The notes under the pieces are model-generated. The model was given only the letters and a program-made list of their open reading frames with translations. It was not told where the DNA came from and searched no databases. A stretch of 64,000 nt of DNA from Symbiodinium natans (Eukaryota; Sar; Dinophyceae; Suessiales; Symbiodiniaceae). The stretch spans positions 155,056-219,055 of the forward strand of contig CAJNDS010002672.1 of the NCBI GenBank assembly GCA_905221605.1. Reading direction: 5' to 3'. Each line of letters begins with the position of its first letter. Position 1 is the stretch's first letter. The translations under genes and the position numbers were made by a program. Positions 12,501-24,500 of this stretch are shown one piece after another.

Positions 12501-15500
12501 GCTTGTTCCGCTTGTAAGCTTCGGGGTTTAGAGTTTCGGTTGAAGTTTTTTTGGCTTAGACCCTGGAGGGGCGCAGGGCCCGAAGTCACACCCACTCAGA
12601 CCCTTACTCGGTTCGTAGGTTTTGTTTACTCAACCTTAAATCTCGGAAAGGCACAGCGGAACCCAAGTTTCCTTCACCCCTAAGCCCTAGACCCTAAGCC
12701 CTAAGCCCTAAGCCCTAAACCCTAAACCCTAAACCCTAAACCCTCAGGAGATCCACCACTTCTGCTGCCTGCTCGGCTTCGGCTGCGACGCCATCTACCC
12801 CTACCTGTGCCTCTCGGACGATAGAGTTTGCTCAGTAGGGGGGCAGGTAGCTCCCCAAACCTTACAACCTTAAAGCCCTCATCCTAAGGCCCAAAGCCCC
12901 TAAACCCTAAACCCTAAGGCCCAAAGCCCCTTAACCCTTAAGTGGTTGTTTTTGGTCATTCAGCCTTTTCGGGGTGCTTCGGAGGAGGTCGAGCCTCTGT
13001 AAGGTTACCCAGAAATCTTGGTCGGTGGGAAGCGATCCTGAGGCGACTCTTCTCTGTCCCCTACAAGAACTGTGGTGCTGAATTCAAACCCCTAAACTCC
13101 TCACCACCCCCCCCCCCCCCCCCCCCAAATGCAGCACCAAGCTTCCCTCAACACCGGACCCAAGCCATGCAGGAGCTCAAGCCAGAAGGTTCAGGAGTTT
13201 AGGGTTGGGGTTTGTGAGTTTGGGGGTTCTCATGCCTTCAAAACCTCCAAGGCAAAGAACATACATTCTTTTTAAACCTACCCCAACCCCAAGCCGCAAG
13301 CCCCGCAGTGAACATACACACACACACACACAACCCTAAAACCACAACCCCGAAACACCCTAAACCCTAAACCCTGAACCCTGAACCCTAAAATCCTAAA
13401 CCCTAAACCCTTAAACCCTAAACCCTAAGCCTCCTTTCCCAACCCTCACACAAGCTCTCGCAGGCTACCTGAGCCTGCTCCGCGTCCGCGGAACAGACAT
13501 GCCGCGCCCCGGCGGAGACTCAAACGTCACACGGGGACCCAAAAGGGTCCCGAAAGCCTACACCCTAAACCCTAAATCCTAAACCCTAAAGCCTAAACCC
13601 TAAACCCTAAACCTGGGGGGGTCACGGAGTCAAGATTTAACAGCTCTACTTGGCAGGTGCAGCACATCTTGTGCGACCTCAGCCTCGAGGTTCAGAGAAC
13701 TTGCAGTGACATTTGAACTAATTAGGCCCATTGGGTTGTTTCTAACGAGTGGATCACACAGAGTCCCTCTTGACAGACTGTTCATACTTGAGCCCTTTGT
13801 ACGAATTCATTGAAGGCACATAGCAGTGACGTATCATACTCCACCTTTCGGCAATGGCGCTGAGAAAAGGGTCCGATGCATTCAATCGACCAATTCAATT
13901 GGGGAGAAGTTCAGAGCATCAAGTTGGAGCAGCAGGCAGGACTCCGCATTCCAACTTGGTAGCGGAGCTGGCTGGTCAGAACCAGGCCAGTTCCGGATAC
14001 CTTTGGCGTGGAATCCTCGGATTTGTGCTCTTCTTGGTGGCTTTCCTGTCGCTCGTGGATACATATCTGGATTTCGAGTGGGAAGGTGACCAAGTACACA
14101 AATTCTTGGATTCTGCGGACGAGCCCAATATCAGCCTGCAGAATACGTCGAGTTTGGCCTCTTGGCATGACAGAATTCGAGATGAAGTTGTGCGGGAGGT
14201 GATCGCGGAACTACGACAGGTTCTGAATGACGACAATTACAGCATGGACGGAAACGCACTGGAGCTTTTGCAACGCCTGACTCTTCCTGAGGTGTCGATG
14301 GCCGGACCAAGTACAGCAGTGGTTTTGGCCAGTGACAAGTCAGAAGCAGATCAGGTGAACAGCCAAGCGATGATATCGGCTCCATTGCGTAACTGGACAA
14401 CGTGGCGCACACGTCGTCAAAGACGGAATCTCACGTGGAACGACTACGACGCACTGATCAGACCTATTGGCGCGTTCAGACGACTACAGGACAAGAACCT
14501 GCACAAGCGACGCTGGAAGTGGCAAGGCGCGAAAACCGGACGTGGTCGAGTTTTGAGCCATCGCACATGGCTTATTCTTGAAACGTTGGCAAGTGCAGCG
14601 TTCGCCGCCTCTTGGTTGTGCGGGATGATCCCTGGCGGATTTCGTGATGGAGGGCCTCGTCAACATGCCCATGTGGGTGACGCAGGGCCACCGTTCATTG
14701 GAACGGCTACCCTGAAGGTACCGCCGGCGTGGTCAGTGGAGAGATCGTCCCACTACAGCCTCAGGTCCTGGATCTCCGACTTGGTTCTTTGGTCCTCAGC
14801 TACAGACATGGACGTGCAGAGATGGGGGCCAGTGGCAGCATTGCAAGTGACGGGTTCAGCCAGAGAACTCGTGAGAGAGCTAACCCCTGAAGTCTTATCC
14901 CACGGAATCGTAGACCCTCAAACTGGCCAACACATAAGTGGTTTAATGGTTTTGGTCCAGACCCTAGCCCAAAGATATGCCCCCCTAGAGCAGGAAGTGA
15001 GCACCAAATCTGTGGCAGAGTTCATGGCTTTTGCCAAGCTTCCCAATGAATCCGTAGACTCCATGCTTGTTCGCTTTGACGTGCTTCGGAATCGTGCCGC
15101 GCAAAGAGGGGGATTGGCTTTGAACTCATCTGGTCTTGCGTGGGTTTTGTTGCGTGCTTTGCAGCTCCCTCCAGAGCTCATGGACCGCTTGCTGGCACCA
15201 ATCGGAGGCCAGCTTCCACAGAACGAAGGTCAACTTACTGAGTTAATGGGTCGGATACGCAGACAAGGCCATTTGTTTGAGCATGGTTTTAAGGGTGCCG
15301 GTCGTCAAGGGGCTACAGGGGATCCGGGAGCATATTTTTTCCCAGTGTTTGAGCAAGGAGCAGGGGAAGGGTGTGCAAGTAGAAGTGCATATGGCGCTGC
15401 ATATCCAAGCTACACTGCTTCGGGGGCATGGACTAATGCCCATCAAACTCCCCTAGCGCCAACTGGCGCAGCTCCCGTTTCCTCACACGCTGGAGCAGAT

Positions 15501-18500
15501 GCAGTTTCCGCGTCCCAAGAGTGGGGAGCGCAGTGTCATTCGTGTGGCACTTTCTTTGAGGATGAGGACATTAGCTCTTGCACCTCCAGTGAGGATGAAG
15601 GAATGGCAGAATCATACTCTGCGTTCAACACGACTGATCCTCACATGGATGACGATGCCGTAGCATGCGAGCTGTATCACCAGTACCGTGTTGCCCGAAG
15701 AAAATGGCGAAGGTTTAGTGGCAAGCCTCCCCGAAGATATCGAAAGTTCAGTCACAAGCCCAAGGATTTTAGTCGCCTTAATAAGTCCCCATATGCCCGA
15801 ACATATGCAGCATTCCTTCCGGCTTCCAGCTTTGCTGGCGGGAAGGGACAGTCCGGGTCTGGCAAGGGCAAAGGAAAAGGACGCGGCAATCCTAAAGGAA
15901 AGGACGGGAAGGTGCTGCGTTGCAATCGCTGCAACTCCGACCAGCATCTGTGGCGACAGTGTCCTTTGGTTACGCAAGGTGGCTCGGCTCATCATGTTTC
16001 GGCTCAGCCTGCGCTGACATTGCACACCAGCTACGCAGGTTCCGGTCAATGTGCTGGCACGCGTGAGGACTGGGGTGAAGAACGATCTTTACCTGGGGTC
16101 ACATTTTCTTCGCACTACATGTCGGCTGTGTCGCGTGCAAGCGGTAGTCGGACCGGAGTTGATGTAGAGCTGGAACGATTGTCGCAAGTGTCAAGCGTGA
16201 ATAAACCTCACAAGCGTAGGGCCAGTGCACTGAACAACGAGTCGAGCGAGCCTCCTAGTTGGGAGCCAGGGCAGCCTTCTCGCCCATCTTCAGTTCAGAT
16301 CCGACCCGAGGACAGTGCAAGCCAAGTGTCTCTTGCTCCGAGTGTTCAGCGTCTGGTGCATGGTGCCCCTGAGCCAAAGCATCCCCCTCCAACACACAGG
16401 CCAAACGCAGGCCGAGATGAACAAGAGCGAGGGAAAGTGACTGTGCAGTTGCAGTCGCTGCTGTTTCCTTGGTGGGAGACTGATGATGTGACAGGCGACA
16501 GAGCAACCAGCAGCACCTCGCACGTGTATCATGAGCACACACGTGTCAAGGGCAAGGTAGGACTTCTTGTGGATCCTGGAGCGCACGACAATCTGTGCGG
16601 AGCCGCCAGCATGGAATTGATGGCTGAGCAGCTGGGCTGTGAGACTCACTCCAGGCAGCTCGCGAAGCCGTTGAATGTGCAAGGAGTTGGAAAGGGTTCG
16701 CAGCAAGCCACCACCAGCCATGCCATTCGATTCCGGCTTCACACTGAAGAGTCAGGAGACATTCCGGGGTCTTTCAACACTCCCATTGTACCAGACAGCA
16801 ACTTGCCGCCTTTGTTGGGGTTGAGATCATTAAGAAAGTCCAAGGCCATTCTTGACACTGACGGACGGAAACTCATCATTCCCGGTCCAGGTGGGATCCA
16901 AATGTCCATGAGTCCAGGCACAGTTGTGCTTCCCTTAGCTCTGAGTGAGAGTGGACATCTTATCTTACCTGTGCATTCCGAACAGGATTCTGCCATAGAT
17001 CCTGTCAAGTCGCTTGATTTCGCATCGTCACGTGCTTGCGTAGCGCATGAACCAGATTCTCAGGGCAATGCAGCTGCCTGTGCCAGCGTGCCTCTTCAAC
17101 GTTGAGTGCGGAGAAGCATAGGGCCGCAGTGCAGGCATGGGTCTTCTGTGATCAAGCAGGAATGCGTCAAAATATTCTGTCACAGATGGGTTTCCAGAGC
17201 ACTCATTTCAGTCGTGATCTTCATTCTAAGCAGCAAGCAAGACACATTTTGAATTTGCAAGCCTCTCAGAGCCCAGCACTGGTATGGATCAGACTGGGAG
17301 GCACTGCGGCAGGTACAGGCAATAGGCATGACAGCCAACGTGCGCAACACCTGGCGCAAGTGGCAAATAACCAAATTACTCAAGGTGGTTTGTTAGTCTT
17401 GGAAGCAAATGTTCGTAGTTTGGTTTGGTCGCTTAGAGTAGTGCAAGAGTTGGTTGCAAATCTTTCAGTGACTGATCACAGTTGGTGCTGGCACGAAGCG
17501 CGGCTAAACTGGGTTGGGAATAAATGCAAAACTGTCATTCGCATCGCTTGTAACATTAAGCTGTTGGGGTCATTCACATGTACTTGTGAAAATTCCCAAG
17601 ACCACATCAGTTCAAAAGACCTTAATGTTGAAGATTGTCTTGGTCGCCAGCAGCGAGTTTTGCATTCCATCGTGCAGTGTGCCCTTCAAGCCAGTGGCTT
17701 GGGTGTGGCGCAGACCGCGTTGCACATGCAGCCCGAGTCAGCAGTCAGCGATTCTCACCGCCCAAATAAGATAAACCTCAACCCGTATGGTTTAGCCCCT
17801 AAGAATGCCTTGACAGTGGCGCGTGCTGATGCAAGCAACGCTGCCTTGTCGGTGGACGTGCAAGAACCATTAGCGTTTCATGACGTGCCGCCAGAGCCTG
17901 CAGGACACTTCCAGATCGGACAGCGAATGAAAGCAGTGCATCTGATGGAAGAACAGGCTGTGCGTTCCCTTTCCGAACAGGATTTTTCCTTCAAAACATG
18001 CCTTGTCATGCTGCGGTTGCTGCCGCGTGAACACCGCAACACACATCGGCAACCTGTGGAAATGGGTTCAGTTGTGGTGTTTGGCCTCTATAAGCGAGGA
18101 GCTGTTGTCGGCGTCACCGCCGCCACTGAAGAGATGGCAAATCTCTGCCGCTATCTAAATGCCTTTGCCAAACATCACCACGCAAGTGGAACCTGGACTT
18201 CTATTTCTGTCAATCGCAATGCCAAATTTAAGCCGCACTGGGATTATGGGAACCTTAGTGGTACAGCGAATCAACTAATTGGTTTGGGTTCTTACAAAAA
18301 TGGTCAGTTATGGGTGCAGTTACTAGAAGGTGAAATAGAGGGTTGTAAAGAGGTTAAATGGCTGGTTTCAGATCGGGGTGAATATATGCCCGGTAAGCTT
18401 GTGTCATGCAAGCATCGAATGATACGCTTTGATCCTGAGAGGTACCATGCCTCAATGCCGTGGCAAGGAGAAAGATATACCTTGGCGATCTACGCAAATC

Positions 18501-21500
18501 GTGCGATGTTGGAACTTGACACAGAGACTAAAGTCAGGCTAGTAAACTATGGGTTTCCCCTGTCTAACGCAACCCCATATGCACCTATGGCTGAGTCTAG
18601 CGCATCCACAAGCGCGTAACGTTTCAGACGTCCGATTCAGATGTCGATGCAGAGTGTGTGTATCCGACTGAGCAGGCTGTGAAGCAGAAAGAACGCCTAA
18701 GGCAGATAAAACAGGAAGGTTTATCTCCTCGTAAGAAAATGCAAATTGTCGAGCAGATTTACCAGGACTGCGGAGAGGATCTCTCGTCCCTTTTGCTTCA
18801 CACTGAGGTCGTGCCTTGGTCTGCATATCTCCTGAGTAGTTTAGAAGAAGATGAGATGCCTGACGAATGGAATGCGACCATAGAGCACGTGTATGCAAGC
18901 CTGCAAGGGGTCGAGAATCAGTTCCATGGATCGGGATGTTCAATACCAAAATCACAAGTTACGGCCAAAGGTGTGTGCTCGATTAGGCAGTTGGGTGCCA
19001 TGTTCAGCAACGAGTTGTCACAAGCTCAGGTTCACCTGGTTGAGCTGTTTGGGGGAAAGGGTAGAACTTCATACATGCTTACCCGGGGTTTCGATATGGC
19101 TTCAGGACAGAATTTTGATGCAGTCACGGGTTTCGACTTGACCGATTCAAAAGACGTCGCAGCTCTTAAATGCTATCTTCTGAAGGTGAGACCCACCGTT
19201 GTCTTGATGGGACCGCCGTGTCGAGCTTTCGGACCGATGAGCCGCATCAATCGAGTCTTGCATCCCGACGGTTATGCGGCTTCCCGATATGAAGGTGAAG
19301 TTTTCGCACGCTTGTGCTATGACATTGCTTGCTGGCAGTTGCAAAATCAGCGACACTTTCTCATAGAACAACCTGCTGGCAGTGAGTTGTACCAGCTGCC
19401 CGAGTGGTCGTCGTTACGACCCATGTGTGTGCAGTGCATCTTTGACCAGTGCCAAGTGGGTTTAAAGTCTCCGAAACCGCCGCACCTTCCAATTCGGAAG
19501 AGGACTGAGCTGTGGGCATCTCACGAGACGCTCGTTCACAGGTTCCGAAGCAAGCAGTGCGCAGGAACTCACGCGCACGCAGGAGTTTCTTCAATCAGTG
19601 ATCGGGCAAACGGTGTGCCCAGCCAGGTGTGTCAGGAGTGGCCGCGCGACATGTGTAGGATATTTGCTTCTGCCATCGCCGATCTGGTTTTAGGGTCATC
19701 TGTATCCTTTCCCACAGTAGACACGAGAAGCATGGTTTGTCCTGGTTGTAGATGGCACAAGAGAAAAGAGGACCCCTCACATACGCGTGTAGACGACTGT
19801 ATGCACAAGAATGTCGAACCCAAGGTTTGGGAATGTCCGGCGTGTCAGTCAAATAAGCCTCGTGTGCATGAAGAACATCGCCTTGATAAAACGTGCCAGT
19901 GGTCGGTTTCAAGGGACATGCCGGCAGGGGCCAGTCGTGAACGTCGACGTGGAGATGTAAGAATTCCAGCAGCGCGTGAGCCTACTTCAGAGGCCAGGCT
20001 AGATTCCGGACCAGGACCAAGTCGTGCAAAGCCGAGAGATGAATCTCACGCACCGGCTGCTCGTAGACGAGACACAGCTGTTCAGGTGGTTAATGGTGGT
20101 TTAGGTGGGGAGCCAGGTAGTGTAGCATCCAGCAGTGCAAGGCCATCCAGGTCATCAGGTCGTGTAGCGTCACCTTCTAGAGACATCGCGCCACCGGCAG
20201 CAGCAGGACGGGCAGCGGACCGCGCGCCGCCTGACGCAGCAGGTCGGGCAGCAAGCTCTCGGGAAGGTGACGCTCCGATCGCAGGTGACGCAGCAGCCGC
20301 TGTCGGACCGAGTGCACCGCGTGCAGAACGCGAGGCAGCAGCAGCTTCCTCACCGCCAGAAGCAGTTCCACCTATAGAAGAAGCCCCGCCAGCGCAGTCG
20401 GAGGAAGCATGGACGAGATTCGATCTCGGTCGCGCTTTGCAAAAGCTGCGCAGTCTCAACGAAGCTGTGGTCCGCAGAGCTTTAAGACAGCTACATGTGA
20501 GATTTTACCATCCTTCCACACAACGTTTGCGTGGATTGCTTGCAGCAGCAGGGGTTGAGCCGCAGGTCTTGGAAATGGTAGCGCAAATAACAGACACTTG
20601 TGGTATATGTCGTAGCTGGACGAGGCCCGGAGCAAAAGCCATAATGAGTACAAATTTGCCCACGATGTTTAATGAAGAAGTCCAGATTGACTTGTTGTTC
20701 ATTTTGGACAAGGTAATTTTTCATATGGTGGACGTTTGTACGCGTTTTTGTGTGGCAACCGTGATTCCAAACAAACTTACTGACACGCTGCTGGAGTGCA
20801 TCCAAAAGCATTGGTTGAGCCTGTTTGGTCCACCAATGGCGATTGTAAGTGATCAGGAAGGTGGACTTGCGTCACCGGCAGCAGCCGCCTGGATGAGTCA
20901 TCGTAACATTAAGTTCGTCCCTAAGGCTCGCTACGCTCACGCAAATGTAGTTGAAAGACATCATGCGTTGTTACGGCATCAATTCCACTTACTGCGAGAT
21001 CAAACCATGGCCGATGGCATAAAGGCGTCTTTTGAGGCAATTTTGTCTGAATGTGTGTACGTTAAAAATGCCATGATGCGAATTGGAAATGCAAGTCCTT
21101 ACGAAGCGGTAATTGGACGAGTCCCACACTTATTTGACGTAGTTGATGCTGAAAGTGGACCTGACATCGAAGCAAAAGACGCTGATCGCCTGAGGGCAAA
21201 GAGCATTCAGGCGATGGTTCAGGCAACTGCCGCTGCCAAATTAGAGCGGGCCACTAAACATAAAACAAGAGTCACAGGCGAGCTTCTTGAACTGTCTGTC
21301 GGTGAACAGGTAGATTTTTGGAGGCAACCTGCCACAAAGGACCATAGCGGATGGTTAGGTCCAGCCACGGTCGTTGATGTGAGCACACTGACACAAGGTC
21401 ACATCACCATCAGGTTCCAAGGCAAGGCGATGCTGTGTCGAGTGCAAGACTTGCGCCGCTCCTTAATGTACACTGTGCTGATGACCCATGAGCCTGTGTC

Positions 21501-24500
21501 CACGCCAGTAGGAGTGATTCGGCATGCCGCTGAGTCACTAGATAGGCAGGTCGTTCGGTTGGGTTGGTTCAGACAGCAAGGAGTGTGGCAAAGCTTCGAG
21601 AACAATGCTCGTCTTCCTGTTGAGGTCATCGCTGGACTCCACATGGCCGCTTGCAACCTGCAGTTTAATGGGGTAATCTCATTCAGGTTGGGGAACTCTG
21701 TACCAACTCTGGCAGGTGTAGAGTGTGATGAGTCTTTGTTGCTCATGTGGGACAAGGGCCATCTGGATGCGTGGTCAGTAGCGTACATTCCTGGGTCCTG
21801 TTCTGTAAACTTTGAACGCATGCTTGGCCGAAAGTGCAACGACGTGGCATTCGTACAATTCTTTGCTGTAGATGCTGAAACTGTGTTGTCGCTGAGACAA
21901 CATGTCCAAGACATCCCAAACATCGGTGGAATAAGCGATCCGCAGCTTCCGCGAGTGCAAGACATCACCTCAGCGGTAATGCAAAACCGGCGTCAGCGTG
22001 CAATTGAAAATGCGAGGGCCACCGATCAGGTTGGGCCTGAGGAGTTCGACATTGGAACGCCTCGTGAGTCGCACAGTGATGCCACAGTCCAATCTGCGTC
22101 TGAGTCATCCGACACTTTCGAGCCAACTGCTGATGAGGATGAGTGGTATCAGTTTTTGACAAGACCGCCAGAGGTGTGTCGTCATAACGTCGGTTCAAAC
22201 ATTTACATATTCAACGTAAGCGAACTTCTTGATGAGCCTTTGCAGATAGAGTTCACCAGCCAAGCAGCAAAGTATTTGGTGTGTTTTCGTGACAGCGTGA
22301 AAGAGGACGAGACGGTATCGATGAACTTTGAAGCACCGTTGAATCCTGTTATTGAGCGTGCCAACAACATTTTGACTAGACAAGAAGCCTTGGAAAACGT
22401 GGAGCGCTGTAGAAAAGCAATGATAAAAGAATTGCTGCGGTGGAACACGCATCGCGCGTGGCGCAGAGGGCCTCGTGCTACTGCGACTAATGCGTTGTCT
22501 TCTAAATGGGTTCTCAAGTGGAAAATGATAGAGGGAACACGCGAAATTAAAGCCCGACTTGTCGTGCAAGGTTTTAAGGATGTACAAGCTGTGCAAAACT
22601 TTGCCGGTACAACGTCTAGATGGGGGCAACGGTTGGTGTTAATAACTTCGGTACAATTTGGTTGGGGATTGACATCGGCAGATGTTGCCGAAGCCTTTTT
22701 AAGGGGCCTTACATTTCGTGAGCTTTTCGAAAATGGTGAGGACGCTGTGCTTCGAGATGTACAATTGATCCTGCCGCCAGGTTCTGCTGAGCTTATTCAA
22801 GCCATCCCCGGCCTCGAAAGCTTCAACTGTGATCGTGAGGTTTTGTATTTACTCAAGCCAGGTTTCGGACTCAAGGATGCGCCGCGTCTGTGGGCGTTGG
22901 CTTTGAAGCGTGTGTTGGCGCAACTGGAGTTGCGTCCTCTGCAAGCCGACGCACAGCTGTTTGCCAAGCATTCAAATGGAAAATTACTTGCCTTGTTATC
23001 GATACATGTAGACGATCTCAAGATCACAGGAAACGACAGCGAGCGTGCCGCCATAATTCGTGGTTTAGAAAAGGAATTTGACCAACTAAAGGTAGAAAAT
23101 GACTGTTTTGAGCACTTGGGGTTAAAGCACTCACTTGAGTCAGATGGCACCCGGGTGCTGAGCCAACAGCACTATATCGCCGAACTTAGACCAATACCCG
23201 ATGCCGATTTGAAACTAATGCAGCCTGAAGCAGAAGTATCACCGGAAATTGCACGACTTTATATGTCCCTCCTAGGTGGAGTTGCATGGACCACGCAAAC
23301 TAGACCTGATGTGGCAGTGTTTGTATCCGCGCTACAAAGAAGGCTAAAGGCACCACGTGTACAGGATGTTGCCAATCTAAACAGGGTCTTAAAGTATTTG
23401 AAATTAAAACCCCTATGCCTGAGGTATAAGAAGGTTCCCAGACCTTGGAGGTTGGTGGTAGTCACTGACAGTAGCTTCAAAGGAGAGGGCCAAGAACACC
23501 TTGCAGTCCGATCCGGCGTGATAGCGCTTGTGGACCGTGATGGTCCCTTCACTGGAACGAATTCCATACAGTTGCTAGATTTTGTATCCAAGAAGCAGAG
23601 CCGCGTGTGTCGCAGCACATATGCTGCTGAGCTTTTGAGTGCCTTGGATATTGCAGGTGCAGCTATGCAGATAAACTCTGCTATGTCTGAGCTGCTGCAA
23701 GGTTGCATGAGTGCCAGTCAACTGCTATCCAAACAAGAGTCCATGACCCACGCTTTGCAGCTGGATGTTATTCTGGATGCTTTCAGCGTTTGGACAAGTG
23801 CTTGTGCCGAGGATGTCAAGTGTACCGACGGAGCAATGATGTTGCATCTCTTGGCGTTTAGGGAGCTCTTAGGTAGGGGTATTAGTCGCTTAATTTGGGT
23901 TGACACCAGAGATATGCTTGCAGATGCGCTCAACAAAGGAGCGATCGACAGATCCGCAATCCGTACTGCCTGTGCGGACGCAGTGTGGCATATTTCCCAA
24001 GAAATCAAAATCCATGTGTGCAAGACACGTGTAACAGCTCAGAGAAGTGACAATGCAGACCGCGGAGCAAAGCTCTAGCACATACAGCCCGAGTCAAGAT
24101 TTAACAGCTCTACTTGGCAGGTGCAGCACATCTTGTGCGACCTCAGCCTCGAGGTTCAGAGAACTTGCAGTGACATTTGAACTAATTAGGCCCATTGGGT
24201 TGTTTCTAACGAGTGGATCACACAGAGTCCCTCTTGACAGACTGTTCATACTTGAGCCCTTTGTACGAATTCATTGAAGGCACATAGCAGTGACGTATCA
24301 TACTCCACCTTTCGGCAATGGCGCTGAGAAAAGGGTCCGATGCATTCAATCGACCAATTCAATTGGGGAGAAGTTCAGAGCATCAAGTTGGAGCAGCAGG
24401 CAGGACTCCGCATTCCAACTCACGGACCCTAAGAGCTAAACCCTAAAGCCTAAAGCCTAAAGCCTAAGAAACCCTAAACCCTAAATTCTTTAGGCTTGAG

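Larger units (their letters stand above)
13628..24420 (+). mobile_element. Ty1/copia-type LTR retrotransposon with 2OG-oxygenase and cytosine-methyltransferase domains
   Basis: A 10.8-kb element with two 329-bp LTRs, a 5-bp target duplication, a primer-binding site and three overlapping open frames. The order gag, zinc knuckle, protease-like site, 2OG-Fe(II) oxygenase, C5-methyltransferase-like domain, integrase, reverse transcriptase, RNase H places integrase before RT, as in the copia superfamily. The LTRs look identical by eye, implying a recent insertion. Frames step by -1 at each junction, so either frameshifting or splicing is needed to link them. It lies in sense orientation inside GOGAT intron 13. 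Confidence 0.95.

Noticed and set aside
20082-20459. Antisense Ala/Gly-rich ORF opposite the copia linker
   Set aside because: It is a shadow of the Ala/Pro/Arg-rich linker of ORF3, with no independent domain.
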